Assembly: GCA_009668205.1 (NCBI GenBank)
Contig: WJYM01000005.1
Location: forward strand, 62,001-126,000
Direction of reading: 5' to 3'
From: Enterobacteriaceae bacterium RIT691
GTDB taxonomy: Bacteria > Pseudomonadota > Gammaproteobacteria > Enterobacterales > Enterobacteriaceae
DNA: 64,000 bases
Below are positions 34,624 through 44,609 of this stretch, one piece after another. The notes below the pieces were generated by a model. The model did no database searches. It was not told the origin of the DNA and saw only the letters and a list, made by a program, of their open reading frames with translations. The translations under genes were made by a program, and so were the position numbers. Every line of letters begins with the position of its first letter. Within the stretch, counting starts at the first letter, position 1.

Positions 34624-35417
34624 TTTGTGTCAGCTCGCCGAAAGGCGGTGTCGGTAAAACCACCCTTGTGGCGAACCTTGCGTACGCGCTCGCGCGCGCC
34701 GGGAACAAAGTCCTCGCACTGGATCTCGATGTCCAGAACAGCCTGAGACTTCATTTTGGCGTACCGTTCTCTGATGAACGCGGCTACGTGGCGACCTCGC
34801 AGGAAGCCCACGACTGGAGCTCTTCGATTTTCAACGCCGGCAGCAACTTATTCCTGCTGCCGTATGGCGTGGTCACTGACGAACAGCGCCTGACCTTCGA
34901 AAGCAGCCTCGCCCATGACAAGAATTTCCTGTCCCGCGGCCTTGGCTCAGTGCTGAACTACCCCGGTTTAATTATCGTTGCCGATCTGCCGCAGGGCCCT
35001 TCTGCCGCGCTGAGCGCACTCTCACCGCTGTCCGATCTGCACCTGATCCCGCTGATGGCGGACCCGGCGTCAATGGCGACGGTGCCTCAGGTGGAAGAAC
35101 ACCCTCCGATGTACGGCCACTACAATCCGCGCCACGGTTTCCGCTATGTCGTCAACCAGGCCAATAGCCGCCGCCAGATCAGCCGTGATGTGCTGAACCT
35201 GATGGAAGAGCGTTTTGGTGAGCGCCTGCTGGGCGTTGTCCATCAGGACGAATGCGTTGCGGAAGCGGGCGCGGCTCAGCAGTCGATCTTCAATTTCCAT
35301 CAGGCGTCCGCCGCCGCTTTCGATATTGAGATCCTCGCGAAAAAAGTGGTCGATATCCTCGGCATCAGTGTGGGTAACGGCACGATCCCTCAGAAACCTG
35401 GTAAACAAGGCTTCTGA
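34614..35417 (+). CDS. bcsQ: BcsQ, MinD/ParA-like ATPase of cellulose secretion
   Basis: 267-aa P-loop ATPase needed for cellulose production and, in E. coli, for placing or stabilising the Bcs complex. The deviant Walker A motif KGGVGKTT is at residues 10-17, followed by LDLDVQNSLRLHFGVP and the Walker-type VADLPQGPS. The start is a GTG at 34614 inside the bcsO end; there is no better ATG, because the P-loop begins only nine codons later. Coupled to bcsO and followed by bcsA after 14 bp. Confidence 0.92.
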   Translation: MPLICVSSPKGGVGKTTLVANLAYALARAGNKVLALDLDVQNSLRLHFGVPFSDERGYVATSQEAHDWSSSIFNAGSNLFLLPYGVVTDEQRLTFESSLAHDKNFLSRGLGSVLNYPGLIIVADLPQGPSAALSALSPLSDLHLIPLMADPASMATVPQVEEHPPMYGHYNPRHGFRYVVNQANSRRQISRDVLNLMEERFGERLLGVVHQDECVAEAGAAQQSIFNFHQASAAAFDIEILAKKVVDILGISVGNGTIPQKPGKQGF

Positions 35418-35431
35418 CGCTCTTTGGAAAA

Positions 35432-37549
35432 ATGATGAAAAAGCTCCAGAATTTTCTTTTGGCACTCGTACTGATTCCGATTGCCGCCCTGGTGATAATC
35501 ACACCCATGAATGCGCAGAAGCAGGCCATTTTTGGTCTGATAAGCGTCGGCTGTCTGTTCCTGATGGGCTACAGCAAACGCCGCAGCGTGTCGGTGATTA
35601 TGGTGGTGGTCTCAGTGCTGATGTCCACGCGCTACATGTATTTCCGCATGACGCAAACGCTGCACTTTAACTCCTATATCGAAGCCATCCTCGGTACCGC
35701 GCTGTTCCTGGCTGAAGTTTACATCTGGGTTATGCTGCTGCTGAACTGCCTGCAAACCGCGTGGCCGCTGAAGCGTAAGATTGTCCCTCTGCCGGACGAT
35801 ACCTCGCTGTGGCCGACGGTGGATGTCTACATTCCGACCTATAACGAAGCCATGGACGTTGTCCGTGATACCGTACTGGCCGCGCAGTGTCTGGATTATC
35901 CGCAGGACAAGCTCAAAATTTATCTGCTGGATGATGGTAGCCGTGACGAGTTTGCGGTCTTCGCCGCGGATGTCGGCGTGGGTTACATCACCCGCCCGGA
36001 CGGTACGCACGCGAAAGCAGGTAACCTTAACCACGCCATGAAAATCACCGACGGTGAGCTGATTTGCGTGTTTGACTGTGACCACGTCGCGACCCGTGTC
36101 TTCCTGCAAGCCACGGTGGGCGGGTTCCTGAAGGATCCAAAGCTGGCGCTGATCCAGACCCCGCACTACTTCTATTCCCCCGATCCATTCGAACGTAACC
36201 TCTCCGTTGGCCGTACAGTGCCGAACGAAGGGATGCTGTTCTACGGTCCTATCCAGCAGGGTAACGATAACTGGAATGCGACCTTCTTCTGCGGCTCCTG
36301 TGCGGTAATTCGCCGTAGCGCGCTGGAAGAAATCGGTGGCTTTGCGGTTGAAACGGTAACCGAAGATGCGCACACCGCGCTGAAAATGCAGCGCCTGGGC
36401 TGGAAATCTGCCTTCCTGGATGTGCCTTTGGCTGCCGGTCTGGCGACAGAACGTCTGGTCGTACACATTATCCAGCGTACCCGCTGGGCACGAGGCATGA
36501 CGCAGATTTTCCGTGTCGATAACCCGTTACTGGGCCGCGGTCTGAAGTTCACTCAGCGTCTGTGCTACCTGAGCGCCATGCTCTATTACCAGTTCGCCCT
36601 GCCCCGCGTCATCTTCGTGACCGCACCGCTGGCGTATTTGCTGTTTAACCTGAACATCATTCACGGTTCGGCCAGCACCATCATGGCCTATGCCCTGCCG
36701 CATCTGTTCCTCAGTATCTACGTGGGGTCCCGTATGAACGGGCGCTACCGCTACAGCTTCTGGGGCGAAATCTACGACATCGTGCTCTCCTTCCACCTGG
36801 TGCTGCCAACGATGATCACCATGATTTTCCCGAAAGGCGGCAAATTCAACGTAACGGATAAGGGTGCCCTGCTCGATAACGATTACTTCGATTTCTCGGC
36901 TGTGCGTCCACACATCGTGATGGCGTGCCTGCTGGGTACCGGCGTTTGTTTCGGTATCGCGCGTATTTGCGCACACCAGTACTTTGGTGTCGATCCGCTG
37001 GTGACCATGCTCAACGTGGGCTGGGGCTTATACAGCCTGACGTTCCTGCTGGCAGCGATTGCCGTCGCGCGTGAAACCAAACAGGTACGTAAAACCATCC
37101 GTATTGATGTCGATTTGCCGGTGCTGGTGCATTACGCCAGCGGCCGCGTTCTGCGCAGCAGCAGCGTCGACCTGTCGATGAGCGGTTGCCGTATCCTCAC
37201 GCCGAAAGACGTGGTTGAGGGTGACGACGTTGAAGAGGTCGAACTGATTCTGCAATCCGCAACGATCTCCATTCCGGCCACCACCATGGGCGCTGATGAG
37301 AAGTACCTGCGCCTGATGTTTGACGAGAACATCCCGATGTCCCGCCGCCGTGAATTGGTTCGTGTGGTTCTGTCGCGTGCTGATGCGTGGATTAATCCGC
37401 AGTATCCGCAGGACAATCCGTTCCGCTCATTCTTCTCCATTCTGCGTTGCGTATTTGAAATGTTCTGGTTTAGTGCAAAAGCTCGCCGGGCGAAGCGTCG
37501 CAAAGATAAAGAAGCCGCAGTGGTGGTGAAAGAGGAGACGCCCGTATGA
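35432..37549 (+). CDS. bcsA: Cellulose synthase catalytic subunit BcsA
   Basis: Inner-membrane GT2 synthase polymerising glucose from UDP-glucose and extruding the chain. The 705-aa protein has N-terminal membrane helices and then catalytic motifs D168 (LLDDGS), D215-x-D217 (FDCDH), TED at 310-312 with the catalytic Asp, and QRTRW at 348-352. More helices follow. The C-terminal PilZ domain has the c-di-GMP motifs RKTIR (553-557) and DLSMSG (580-585), so synthesis should be c-di-GMP-activated. It lacks the ~150-residue N-terminal extension of E. coli BcsA (872 aa), resembling the shorter bcsD-operon type. ATG codons at 35432 and 35435 are both possible. Overlaps bcsB by ATGA. Confidence 0.96.
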   Translation: MMKKLQNFLLALVLIPIAALVIITPMNAQKQAIFGLISVGCLFLMGYSKRRSVSVIMVVVSVLMSTRYMYFRMTQTLHFNSYIEAILGTALFLAEVYIWVMLLLNCLQTAWPLKRKIVPLPDDTSLWPTVDVYIPTYNEAMDVVRDTVLAAQCLDYPQDKLKIYLLDDGSRDEFAVFAADVGVGYITRPDGTHAKAGNLNHAMKITDGELICVFDCDHVATRVFLQATVGGFLKDPKLALIQTPHYFYSPDPFERNLSVGRTVPNEGMLFYGPIQQGNDNWNATFFCGSCAVIRRSALEEIGGFAVETVTEDAHTALKMQRLGWKSAFLDVPLAAGLATERLVVHIIQRTRWARGMTQIFRVDNPLLGRGLKFTQRLCYLSAMLYYQFALPRVIFVTAPLAYLLFNLNIIHGSASTIMAYALPHLFLSIYVGSRMNGRYRYSFWGEIYDIVLSFHLVLPTMITMIFPKGGKFNVTDKGALLDNDYFDFSAVRPHIVMACLLGTGVCFGIARICAHQYFGVDPLVTMLNVGWGLYSLTFLLAAIAVARETKQVRKTIRIDVDLPVLVHYASGRVLRSSSVDLSMSGCRILTPKDVVEGDDVEEVELILQSATISIPATTMGADEKYLRLMFDENIPMSRRRELVRVVLSRADAWINPQYPQDNPFRSFFSILRCVFEMFWFSAKARRAKRRKDKEAAVVVKEETPV

Positions 37550-40059
37550 GACGCTTAAGCACACTTTCACTGATGCTGAGTACGCTTCTGGTTCCGTCGC
37601 TTCACGCTGCGGATCCCGAAACGACGCCGTTAGATAACCTGACCCCAACGGCGCAGACGGACAGCGATACGCTGGCGGCAGCAACGCCAGCCATTCCGCT
37701 GCCCGATGCCCAGCAGTCTGACCTCTCGGCGCTAACCGAGCAGCCGAATACAGCCGCTGCAGTACCGCAGACCGAGGCGGCAACGCCAGAGGCGACGGCA
37801 CAAACGCTTCCGGACGCCACGAGTGACGACGCAAGCGAGGCTCAGGTTTACAGCAGTACCAGTACGCCCGCGGCTGATGACGTGAAGATGGACAGCAGCC
37901 CGGTACTCGATAATCTGGCCAACAGCGCCATCGAAAAACTGACCTTCGAACAGATGGGGATGCCCAGCGGTATTCTGCTTGGTGGCGGACAGACGCTGGG
38001 TGGCGTGAGCTTTACGCTGCCGGAAAGTGAAGTCGTGACTACCGCGCAGCTCTCGCTGAATGTCCATGTCACCCCGGAGATGGCGGCCCGTCACTCCTCG
38101 CTGCAGTTGATGATGAACGGCCAGCCGCTGGGGACGCTACCGCTGACCCGCAGCGAGAAAGATGTCCTGCACTTCCAGCTGGATATTCCTTCCGCGCTGA
38201 TGGTGGCCGTCAACAACCTGAGCTTTAAAATCAATGATGCCGACACGCTGCAGTGTCTGCGCGATGATGCCAAAAAGTATCAGGTCACCGTGCTGCCGAC
38301 GTCCTCGTTTAGCTTTGCCAGCCAACAGCTGAACGTCAGCTCCGATTTGGGGATGTTCCCGCAGCCGTTTATCGATCCGATGAGCATGAATGCGGCGAAG
38401 CTGTCGATAAGCTTCCCGGCGAAATTCAGCGCCGACACCCTGAGCGCGGCCGCCACGGTCTCTTCCTGGCTGGGTATTCAGGCCGATTATCGTGGGCTGA
38501 AAATCAACGCGATGCGCGATCGGTTACCGGAAAAACACGGTATCGTCATTGGCCATCCTGGTGAACAGGTGGGCGGACTGACGCTGCCACAGACCGATAA
38601 GCCGCTGCTGCAGATTGTTGAGAACCCGATCAATCCGGCCTTCAAGCTGCTGCTGCTCGTCGGAAAAGACGATGCCGCGCTGCGCGCTGCCGCATGGCGT
38701 TTGACCCGCGGGAACTTTATCAGCAACACGGCCTCTCTGAGTGTGGCACCCGCGACTATCCCGGTCAGCAAACCGTACGATGCGCCACGCTGGATCCCAA
38801 CCGATCGCCCGGTTCAGGTGAAAGAACTGATGCGTAAAGATCAGGATTCGATCGTTCGCGGTATCTGGCACGATCCGCTGCGCGTGTCCTTCCGTGCCGC
38901 GCCGGACCTGTACCTGTGGGACGGCGAGACCATTCCGCTGACCATCAACTATCGCTTCCCGTCAGAACACTGGATTGATGAGGATAAGTCTAATCTCAGC
39001 GTCTCGCTGAACAACACGTTCCTCAATAACCTGCCGATGAACAAGCAGGGTGTACTGGAGAGCATCTGGCACAAGCTGGGTGGCGATACGCGTCAGGAAA
39101 ACTTCACCATCCCGCTGGAGCCGTACCTGATCTATGGTGACAACCAGCTGTCGCTCTACTTCAACGTGGCACCAAAAAGCGATACTCCGTGCAACGTGCT
39201 GCAGAGCAACAACATTAAGAGCCAGCTTATCGGTAACTCTTCTATCGATTTGAGCCACACTCAGCACTTTGCGATGCTGCCGAACCTCTCCTACTTTGTC
39301 GGCGCCTCCTTCCCGTTCACCCGCCTGGCGGATTACTCGCAGACCGCATTAGTGCTGCCAGCAGCGCCATCGGAAATTCAGGTCTCTACGCTGATGAACC
39401 TGGCGGTGCGCTCGGGGAATTCAACCGGAACGGCACTGACCAATAACAAAGTGATCATGGGGATCCCGAGCAAAGGCCCTGAGCTTGAACTGCTGAAACA
39501 CCGCGATGTTCTGGCCGTCACCACGCTGGATCAAACGCCGTTCAATCAGCAGCTGTTCGCTGACTCTCCGTACAAAGCGCATGACGACACGCTGGGGGTT
39601 CGCATCCCAAATCTGTGGCAGAAAATTGTGCGTGGGCTGAAGGGCGATTGGGAAACTCAGAGCCTGCAGGCTGACCGCTATCTGTCGTCCAACAACGGCT
39701 GGCGCGGCTTTGTCAGCTTCCGATCGGCCTGGGATAACGGTCGCATCGTGGTCACCGCAATCGGCAGTAACGACGGTCAGCTGCAGAAGCTGATGGGCGA
39801 TTTGGAGTCCTCGAAAATCAATGCCGGCATCCGTGGCGATACCGCGATCATCACCGATGAGAACGGTGTGCAGACCTTCCGTGTCAGCACCCAGTTCCCT
39901 GGCGGTCAGATGCCCTGGTACATGGTGGCCATCTGGTATGCCAACCAGCATTCAGGCCTCCTTGCGGCATTCGGCTTACTCGCCGCTTCCCTGTTTGGCG
40001 TGATCCTGACCAAAGGATTGATTCGCCACAGCCATAAACGACTGACAGGCACCGATTAA
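37546..40059 (+). CDS. bcsB: Periplasmic cellulose synthase subunit BcsB
   Basis: 837-aa partner of BcsA, guiding the glucan through the periplasm and supplying a membrane anchor. It has a signal peptide (MRRLSTLSLMLSTLLVPSLHA), then a ~90-residue low-complexity Ala/Thr/Pro-rich linker, and carbohydrate-binding and flavodoxin-like domains. These show GGQTLGGVSFTLPESEVV, LFNLNV-type beta repeats and PSEIQVSTLMNLAVRSGN. The single C-terminal helix ends ASLFGVILTKGLIRHSHKR. Longer than E. coli BcsB mainly through the linker. It overlaps the bcsA stop and is followed by bcsC after 4 bp. Confidence 0.93.
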   Translation: MRRLSTLSLMLSTLLVPSLHAADPETTPLDNLTPTAQTDSDTLAAATPAIPLPDAQQSDLSALTEQPNTAAAVPQTEAATPEATAQTLPDATSDDASEAQVYSSTSTPAADDVKMDSSPVLDNLANSAIEKLTFEQMGMPSGILLGGGQTLGGVSFTLPESEVVTTAQLSLNVHVTPEMAARHSSLQLMMNGQPLGTLPLTRSEKDVLHFQLDIPSALMVAVNNLSFKINDADTLQCLRDDAKKYQVTVLPTSSFSFASQQLNVSSDLGMFPQPFIDPMSMNAAKLSISFPAKFSADTLSAAATVSSWLGIQADYRGLKINAMRDRLPEKHGIVIGHPGEQVGGLTLPQTDKPLLQIVENPINPAFKLLLLVGKDDAALRAAAWRLTRGNFISNTASLSVAPATIPVSKPYDAPRWIPTDRPVQVKELMRKDQDSIVRGIWHDPLRVSFRAAPDLYLWDGETIPLTINYRFPSEHWIDEDKSNLSVSLNNTFLNNLPMNKQGVLESIWHKLGGDTRQENFTIPLEPYLIYGDNQLSLYFNVAPKSDTPCNVLQSNNIKSQLIGNSSIDLSHTQHFAMLPNLSYFVGASFPFTRLADYSQTALVLPAAPSEIQVSTLMNLAVRSGNSTGTALTNNKVIMGIPSKGPELELLKHRDVLAVTTLDQTPFNQQLFADSPYKAHDDTLGVRIPNLWQKIVRGLKGDWETQSLQADRYLSSNNGWRGFVSFRSAWDNGRIVVTAIGSNDGQLQKLMGDLESSKINAGIRGDTAIITDENGVQTFRVSTQFPGGQMPWYMVAIWYANQHSGLLAAFGLLAASLFGVILTKGLIRHSHKRLTGTD

Positions 40060-40063
40060 CAGA

Positions 40064-43000
40064 ATGAAAAGAATAAACAGCAAAACACCTCGCCGATTGA
40101 CGACGCTGACCCTTTGCGTCTCCGGGGTGCTCACGTTAGGGATGGCGACCGAGGCACTGGCGGGCAGCAACGACGCCGTGCTGGAGTCTTTGTTTAATCA
40201 GGCCAACTACTGGCATGAAAAATCACACGACGAACTGGCCATCGCCTCACTGAAAAAGGTGTTGATGGTCGAGCCGAATAACAGTCAGGCACTCTACCTG
40301 ATGGCGTTATGGGCGCAGAAAAACGGGGATTTGGCCTCGGCAGCGCAGTACCGTAAGCAATTGGCACAAATCTCGCCGAACGGTACCGCATTGCAGCAAC
40401 TTGATAATGCCCAAAAAATGGCCAACGCGCCAAAAGGCAAGATCAATCTTGCTCGCCAGCAGGCGCACAGCGGCAATATCCCGGCGTCACTGGCGACCTG
40501 GCGTAGCATGTTTAACGGTGACACTCCGCCGCCAGAATTTGCGGCAGAGTATTACCTGACCATGGCCAGTGACAAAGGGCTGTATCCGCAGGCCGTCGGT
40601 GAGTTGCGCCAGTACATTGCGCAGCACCCTCATGATGCGTCTTCCCGCATGGCGTTGGGCAAAGCGTTGACCTGGCACGAAGAGACGCGCCGTGAAGGGA
40701 TTGGCATGCTGGAAGGCGTGGCCAGCGGCGATAAAGAAGCTGACAACGGTCTGCGTCAGGCCCTGATCTGGCTGGATGCGAAACCGGACGATGAGCAGTA
40801 CTACAACGTCTGGATGCAGCGCCATCCGCAGGATGCCGCGGTGCTGTCCCACTACCGTGATAACGTCGGGGGCGCTGCCAAAGGCCAGGGCTACCAGTCG
40901 TTGAATTCCGGCAACGTCAGCGTCGCGAAAGCGCAGTTTGAGCAGGCGCTGCAGGCGAATCCGGAAGATGCGGATGCACTGGCGGGTCTGGGCTATGCCG
41001 CACAACGCAGCGGTGACTATCAGGCCGCGGCGCAGTACCTGAACCGGGCCGCCAACATCGGGACCGATGCCTCCGGGGAGCGCCGCAAACAGGCGAAAGA
41101 TGCGCTGTTTTATGGCAAGCTGGCGGAAGCACAGCAGGCCTACAAACAGGGTAACGTCAGTCAGGCGCTGGCGCTGGCAACACCGCTGGCTCAGGAATCT
41201 GGCGATCGCGGTTCTGCGGCGAAGCTGTTCCTCGCGTCGGTACAGCAGCACAGCAACAATATTTCCGGTGCCGAGCAGACGCTGCGTGCCTTGCTCAATG
41301 AGCAGCCGGGCAATCCCGCCGCGCAGGAAAATCTCTACTACGTTCTGAAAGCCGAAAACAAAACCACCGACATGCAGGCGCTGTACAGCAGTCTGTCACC
41401 TTCTTTGCAGGCGAAGCTGCGCGGCCAGACCCGCGATACCTCGCCGGGAACCTCTATTCGCCATGATGCGCAGCAAATGGCGAGCCGTGGCGATACCCAA
41501 CAGGCGATCGCCACGCTGCAACAGGGCCTGGGACGCTATCCGGACGATGTCTGGATGCGTCTTGACCTGGCGCGACTGCTGCAAAAATCCGGCGATAAGA
41601 GTGCGGCGTCCTCACTGATGGCGCCGACCTGGCGTCAGGGCGCGGGTGCCAGCGAGCTGTTCGCTGCGGCTCTGTTTGCCAGTGAAAGTGAAGCCTGGCA
41701 GCAGACGCAGACGCTGCTCTCCCGTATTCCGGCATCCCGTCAGACCTCTGACATGCGTGCGCTGGGCGATCGGGCGAACTTTAACCTGCAGCTGGCCTCT
41801 GCACAGATGTATCTGAAGCAGGGTAATAACGCCGCCGCGATGAACTCCCTCAAGGCGATTGCCTCCCCTGCCCCGACCGATCCGGCCGAGCTGGGTAAAC
41901 TGGCTCGCATGATGGCTGAAGCAGGCGATCAGGGCACGGCAGTGGCGCTGGTGCGCAACAACATCTCCCACGGTGTGCATGGCAATGCAGGCGACTACGC
42001 CGATCAGCTGACGGTCCTCAACAACGCCGGACTGCAGCAGGAAGCGCAACGCCTGCTGGCCGATCCGTCGCTGCAAAGCACCAGCACGCCCGAACAGCTG
42101 GCCAGCCTGCAACAGGGTTACGTGATAACGCAAGCCGATCATCTGCGCCAGCAGGGTAACTATGCGGCGGCCTACGATAAGCTGGTTGGCGCGCTGCAGC
42201 AGGATCCGCAGAACCGCGACCTGCAGCTGGCGATGGCTCGCCTCTATCAGAGCGGCAAAATGGACAAGGAAGCAGGCCAGGTCTATAGCGCCCTGATGCC
42301 TAACGATACGCCAACCCAGGATGCTCGCGTGGGCGCCATTAACCTGGCGCTGGCGGAAGGCGATGACGATCAGGCGGTGGCGCTGACGCAGGGTCTGCAC
42401 CCCGACACCTCACCGGACCGTTTGCTGCTGTTAGCGCGCGTAGAAGAATCTCAGGGCCATCACCAGGCCGCCATGACTTACCTGCGCAGCGCGCGCGGTA
42501 AACTGGTCGGCCTGCAGTCCACCAACAGCAGCGAAACGCCAACCGTCGGTAATGCGCTGGTGGCGGACAACCCGTTTGTCGGGACCTCGCACACGCCGCG
42601 TCCGGCACCGACCCCGAGCGGCGCTAACACCATTGCCCCTTGGCTGGTCGCACCAACGGCAGCCGATGCTGGCACCGTTCTGCCAGGCACCCAGCGTACC
42701 GATTTGGCGCAGGATACCGCGCAGAGCAGAACGCTGCATCAGGTAGACACCATGATGGAGTCGCTGCAGGAGAAAACCGGCACCTGGGCACTGGGCGGTA
42801 TGCAGGTGCGTGGACGTGACGGTGAATCCGGGACCAGCAGGCTGACGGAATTCAAAACGCCGCTCACCTGGTCCACCGTGCCCTTCGGCGATTCTCGCTT
42901 TGACTTCACCGTGACCCCGCTGGCGCTCAATGCCGGTACCGCAACCGGGGATGCATGGCGTCGTTCCGGCTCGAATGCGCTGGCGAATGCCGTCTCCAAC

Positions 43001-44119
43001 CTGACGGACACCGCCACCAACGAGCAGAAATCCATTGCGGCGATGACGGACGATCAGCGTGAGCAGTACTTCGCGGCAAACCCGGGTGCTGAAGCGCTGA
43101 GCCAGATGGGCACGCTGGATCCAAGCGATTTCAACCCGACCACCAGCAAAGGGATGGAGAACCTCGCCAAGCTCGGCAAATACGATTCCGGACAGGTGGG
43201 GCAATACCTTGCCGCCGCAAACCTGAAGCCGGATGTCGATGAGTCTGGCAACAGCTCGACCGATCCGCAGAAAGAGACCGGCGTTGAGCTGAACATGGCG
43301 CTCAGCGGAGATAACTATAAAGCAGATCTCGGCAGTTCACCGATCGGCCACGGCATGAGCCCGACGCTGCTCGGCGGCATCAAGTGGGCGCCGAAGCTGA
43401 CCAACTATCTGACGCTGGTGCTGACCGGTGAACGCCGTCTGGTCACCGACAGCCTGCTTTCTTATGTCGGGATGGAAGATAAGTACTCCGGTAAACACTG
43501 GGGTCAGGTCACCAAGAACGGCGGCAGCGCACAGCTCAGCTATGACGATGGCGATGTTGGCTTCTACGTCGGGGCTGGCGGCTATAGCTACATCGGTGAA
43601 AACGTCGCAAGCAACAACAGCTTCAATGCCGATGCGGGCGCTTACATCCGCCCATGGCACGACGACTACCGTAATCTGCAGGCCGGTCTGAGCCTGAGCT
43701 ACATGAACTACGCCAAAAACCTGAGCAACTTCAGCTATGGCCAGGGTGGCTACTTCAGTCCACAGAACTACGTCAGCGTCTCTCTGCCCGTGGACTACTC
43801 GCAGAAGTATGACAACTGGACCATGAAAGTGGGCGGCTCCGTCGGCTACCAGTCCTACAGTCAGGACAGCAGCGATTACTTCCCGACCGAAAGCGCATGG
43901 CAGCATGAGCTCGAGTACGCCGTCGACAACGGTTTCGCGAAAGAAGCGCGTTACAAAGGCACCTCTGAAAGCGGGATCGGTTACTCCGTCCACGCGGGTG
44001 CGGACTACAAAATTAACAAGAAAATGAAAGTTGGCGGCATGGTGAGCTACGACACCTTTGGTGACTACAACGAAAGTACCGCCTCGCTCTACTTCCGCTA
44101 CATGTTAGGAGATCAATAA
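40064..44119 (+). CDS. bcsC: Outer-membrane cellulose export protein BcsC
   Basis: 1351-aa exporter: signal peptide ending at EALAG, about 19 TPR-type repeats through residue ~830 (examples SNDAVLESLFNQANYWHEKS, NPEDADALAGLGYAAQRSGD, NPAAQENLYYVLKAENKT), a Pro/Thr linker, and a C-terminal ~330-residue beta-barrel ending in aromatic-rich strands (SASLYFRYMLGDQ). It is longer than E. coli BcsC (1157 aa) and close to acetobacterial lengths. The TPR part scaffolds peptidoglycan or BcsB, and the barrel forms the outer-membrane pore. One base separates it from bcsD. Confidence 0.93.
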   Translation: MKRINSKTPRRLTTLTLCVSGVLTLGMATEALAGSNDAVLESLFNQANYWHEKSHDELAIASLKKVLMVEPNNSQALYLMALWAQKNGDLASAAQYRKQLAQISPNGTALQQLDNAQKMANAPKGKINLARQQAHSGNIPASLATWRSMFNGDTPPPEFAAEYYLTMASDKGLYPQAVGELRQYIAQHPHDASSRMALGKALTWHEETRREGIGMLEGVASGDKEADNGLRQALIWLDAKPDDEQYYNVWMQRHPQDAAVLSHYRDNVGGAAKGQGYQSLNSGNVSVAKAQFEQALQANPEDADALAGLGYAAQRSGDYQAAAQYLNRAANIGTDASGERRKQAKDALFYGKLAEAQQAYKQGNVSQALALATPLAQESGDRGSAAKLFLASVQQHSNNISGAEQTLRALLNEQPGNPAAQENLYYVLKAENKTTDMQALYSSLSPSLQAKLRGQTRDTSPGTSIRHDAQQMASRGDTQQAIATLQQGLGRYPDDVWMRLDLARLLQKSGDKSAASSLMAPTWRQGAGASELFAAALFASESEAWQQTQTLLSRIPASRQTSDMRALGDRANFNLQLASAQMYLKQGNNAAAMNSLKAIASPAPTDPAELGKLARMMAEAGDQGTAVALVRNNISHGVHGNAGDYADQLTVLNNAGLQQEAQRLLADPSLQSTSTPEQLASLQQGYVITQADHLRQQGNYAAAYDKLVGALQQDPQNRDLQLAMARLYQSGKMDKEAGQVYSALMPNDTPTQDARVGAINLALAEGDDDQAVALTQGLHPDTSPDRLLLLARVEESQGHHQAAMTYLRSARGKLVGLQSTNSSETPTVGNALVADNPFVGTSHTPRPAPTPSGANTIAPWLVAPTAADAGTVLPGTQRTDLAQDTAQSRTLHQVDTMMESLQEKTGTWALGGMQVRGRDGESGTSRLTEFKTPLTWSTVPFGDSRFDFTVTPLALNAGTATGDAWRRSGSNALANAVSNLTDTATNEQKSIAAMTDDQREQYFAANPGAEALSQMGTLDPSDFNPTTSKGMENLAKLGKYDSGQVGQYLAAANLKPDVDESGNSSTDPQKETGVELNMALSGDNYKADLGSSPIGHGMSPTLLGGIKWAPKLTNYLTLVLTGERRLVTDSLLSYVGMEDKYSGKHWGQVTKNGGSAQLSYDDGDVGFYVGAGGYSYIGENVASNNSFNADAGAYIRPWHDDYRNLQAGLSLSYMNYAKNLSNFSYGQGGYFSPQNYVSVSLPVDYSQKYDNWTMKVGGSVGYQSYSQDSSDYFPTESAWQHELEYAVDNGFAKEARYKGTSESGIGYSVHAGADYKINKKMKVGGMVSYDTFGDYNESTASLYFRYMLGDQ

Positions 44120-44120
44120 C

Positions 44121-44609
44121 ATGACTCATCAGACTCAGGATCGCGCTTACCGCTGGTTCCTTAAAAATCAAACCCCTGCCGGCTGGTTCGACGTCATCAG
44201 TCTTATGATTGAAGGCATGATGGCGAACGTGGGTGAGCAGGAAAGCCATCCGTTTTTGCGCCAGGTTGGTAAATCACTGGCTGAAAGCTGGCCGCTGGAA
44301 GCCGCCGAGACGCTCGGCGCACTGGAAAAGAACTTCAACGAAGTGCTGAACTGCTTTAACTGGGGGGTCGTGACCCTGACTGCCGTGGATGACAGCGTCG
44401 TTATTCGTCATCTGGCACTGCCGGTCACCCACAATCAGCAGCAACAACTGCGCTGGTGTCACGCGTTCAGCGCGATCCTCGAAGGCCTGTACGGCCACTG
44501 GATGCTCGGCCAGGGGGGATCGGAGCGCATGGTCATGAAACGTAGCGAAGTCTATTCGGTTTCCGACGTTGAGTTTCACTACTTCAACGTCAGTGAAAAG
44601 GACGCATAA
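44121..44609 (+). CDS. bcsD: BcsD, periplasmic crystallinity subunit
   Basis: 162-aa protein of the BcsD family, which in Komagataeibacter forms an octameric ring through which glucan chains pass and which helps ribbon assembly. There is no signal peptide. Helical composition, with FLRQVGKSLAESWPL early and a C-terminal AILEGLYGHWMLGQG, fits the family, and the size (156 in K. xylinus) agrees. Its place after bcsC is diagnostic. The stop overlaps the bcsZ start (TAATG). It marks this as a bcsD-type operon, unlike E. coli, which uses BcsE/F/G. Confidence 0.85.
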   Translation: MTHQTQDRAYRWFLKNQTPAGWFDVISLMIEGMMANVGEQESHPFLRQVGKSLAESWPLEAAETLGALEKNFNEVLNCFNWGVVTLTAVDDSVVIRHLALPVTHNQQQQLRWCHAFSAILEGLYGHWMLGQGGSERMVMKRSEVYSVSDVEFHYFNVSEKDA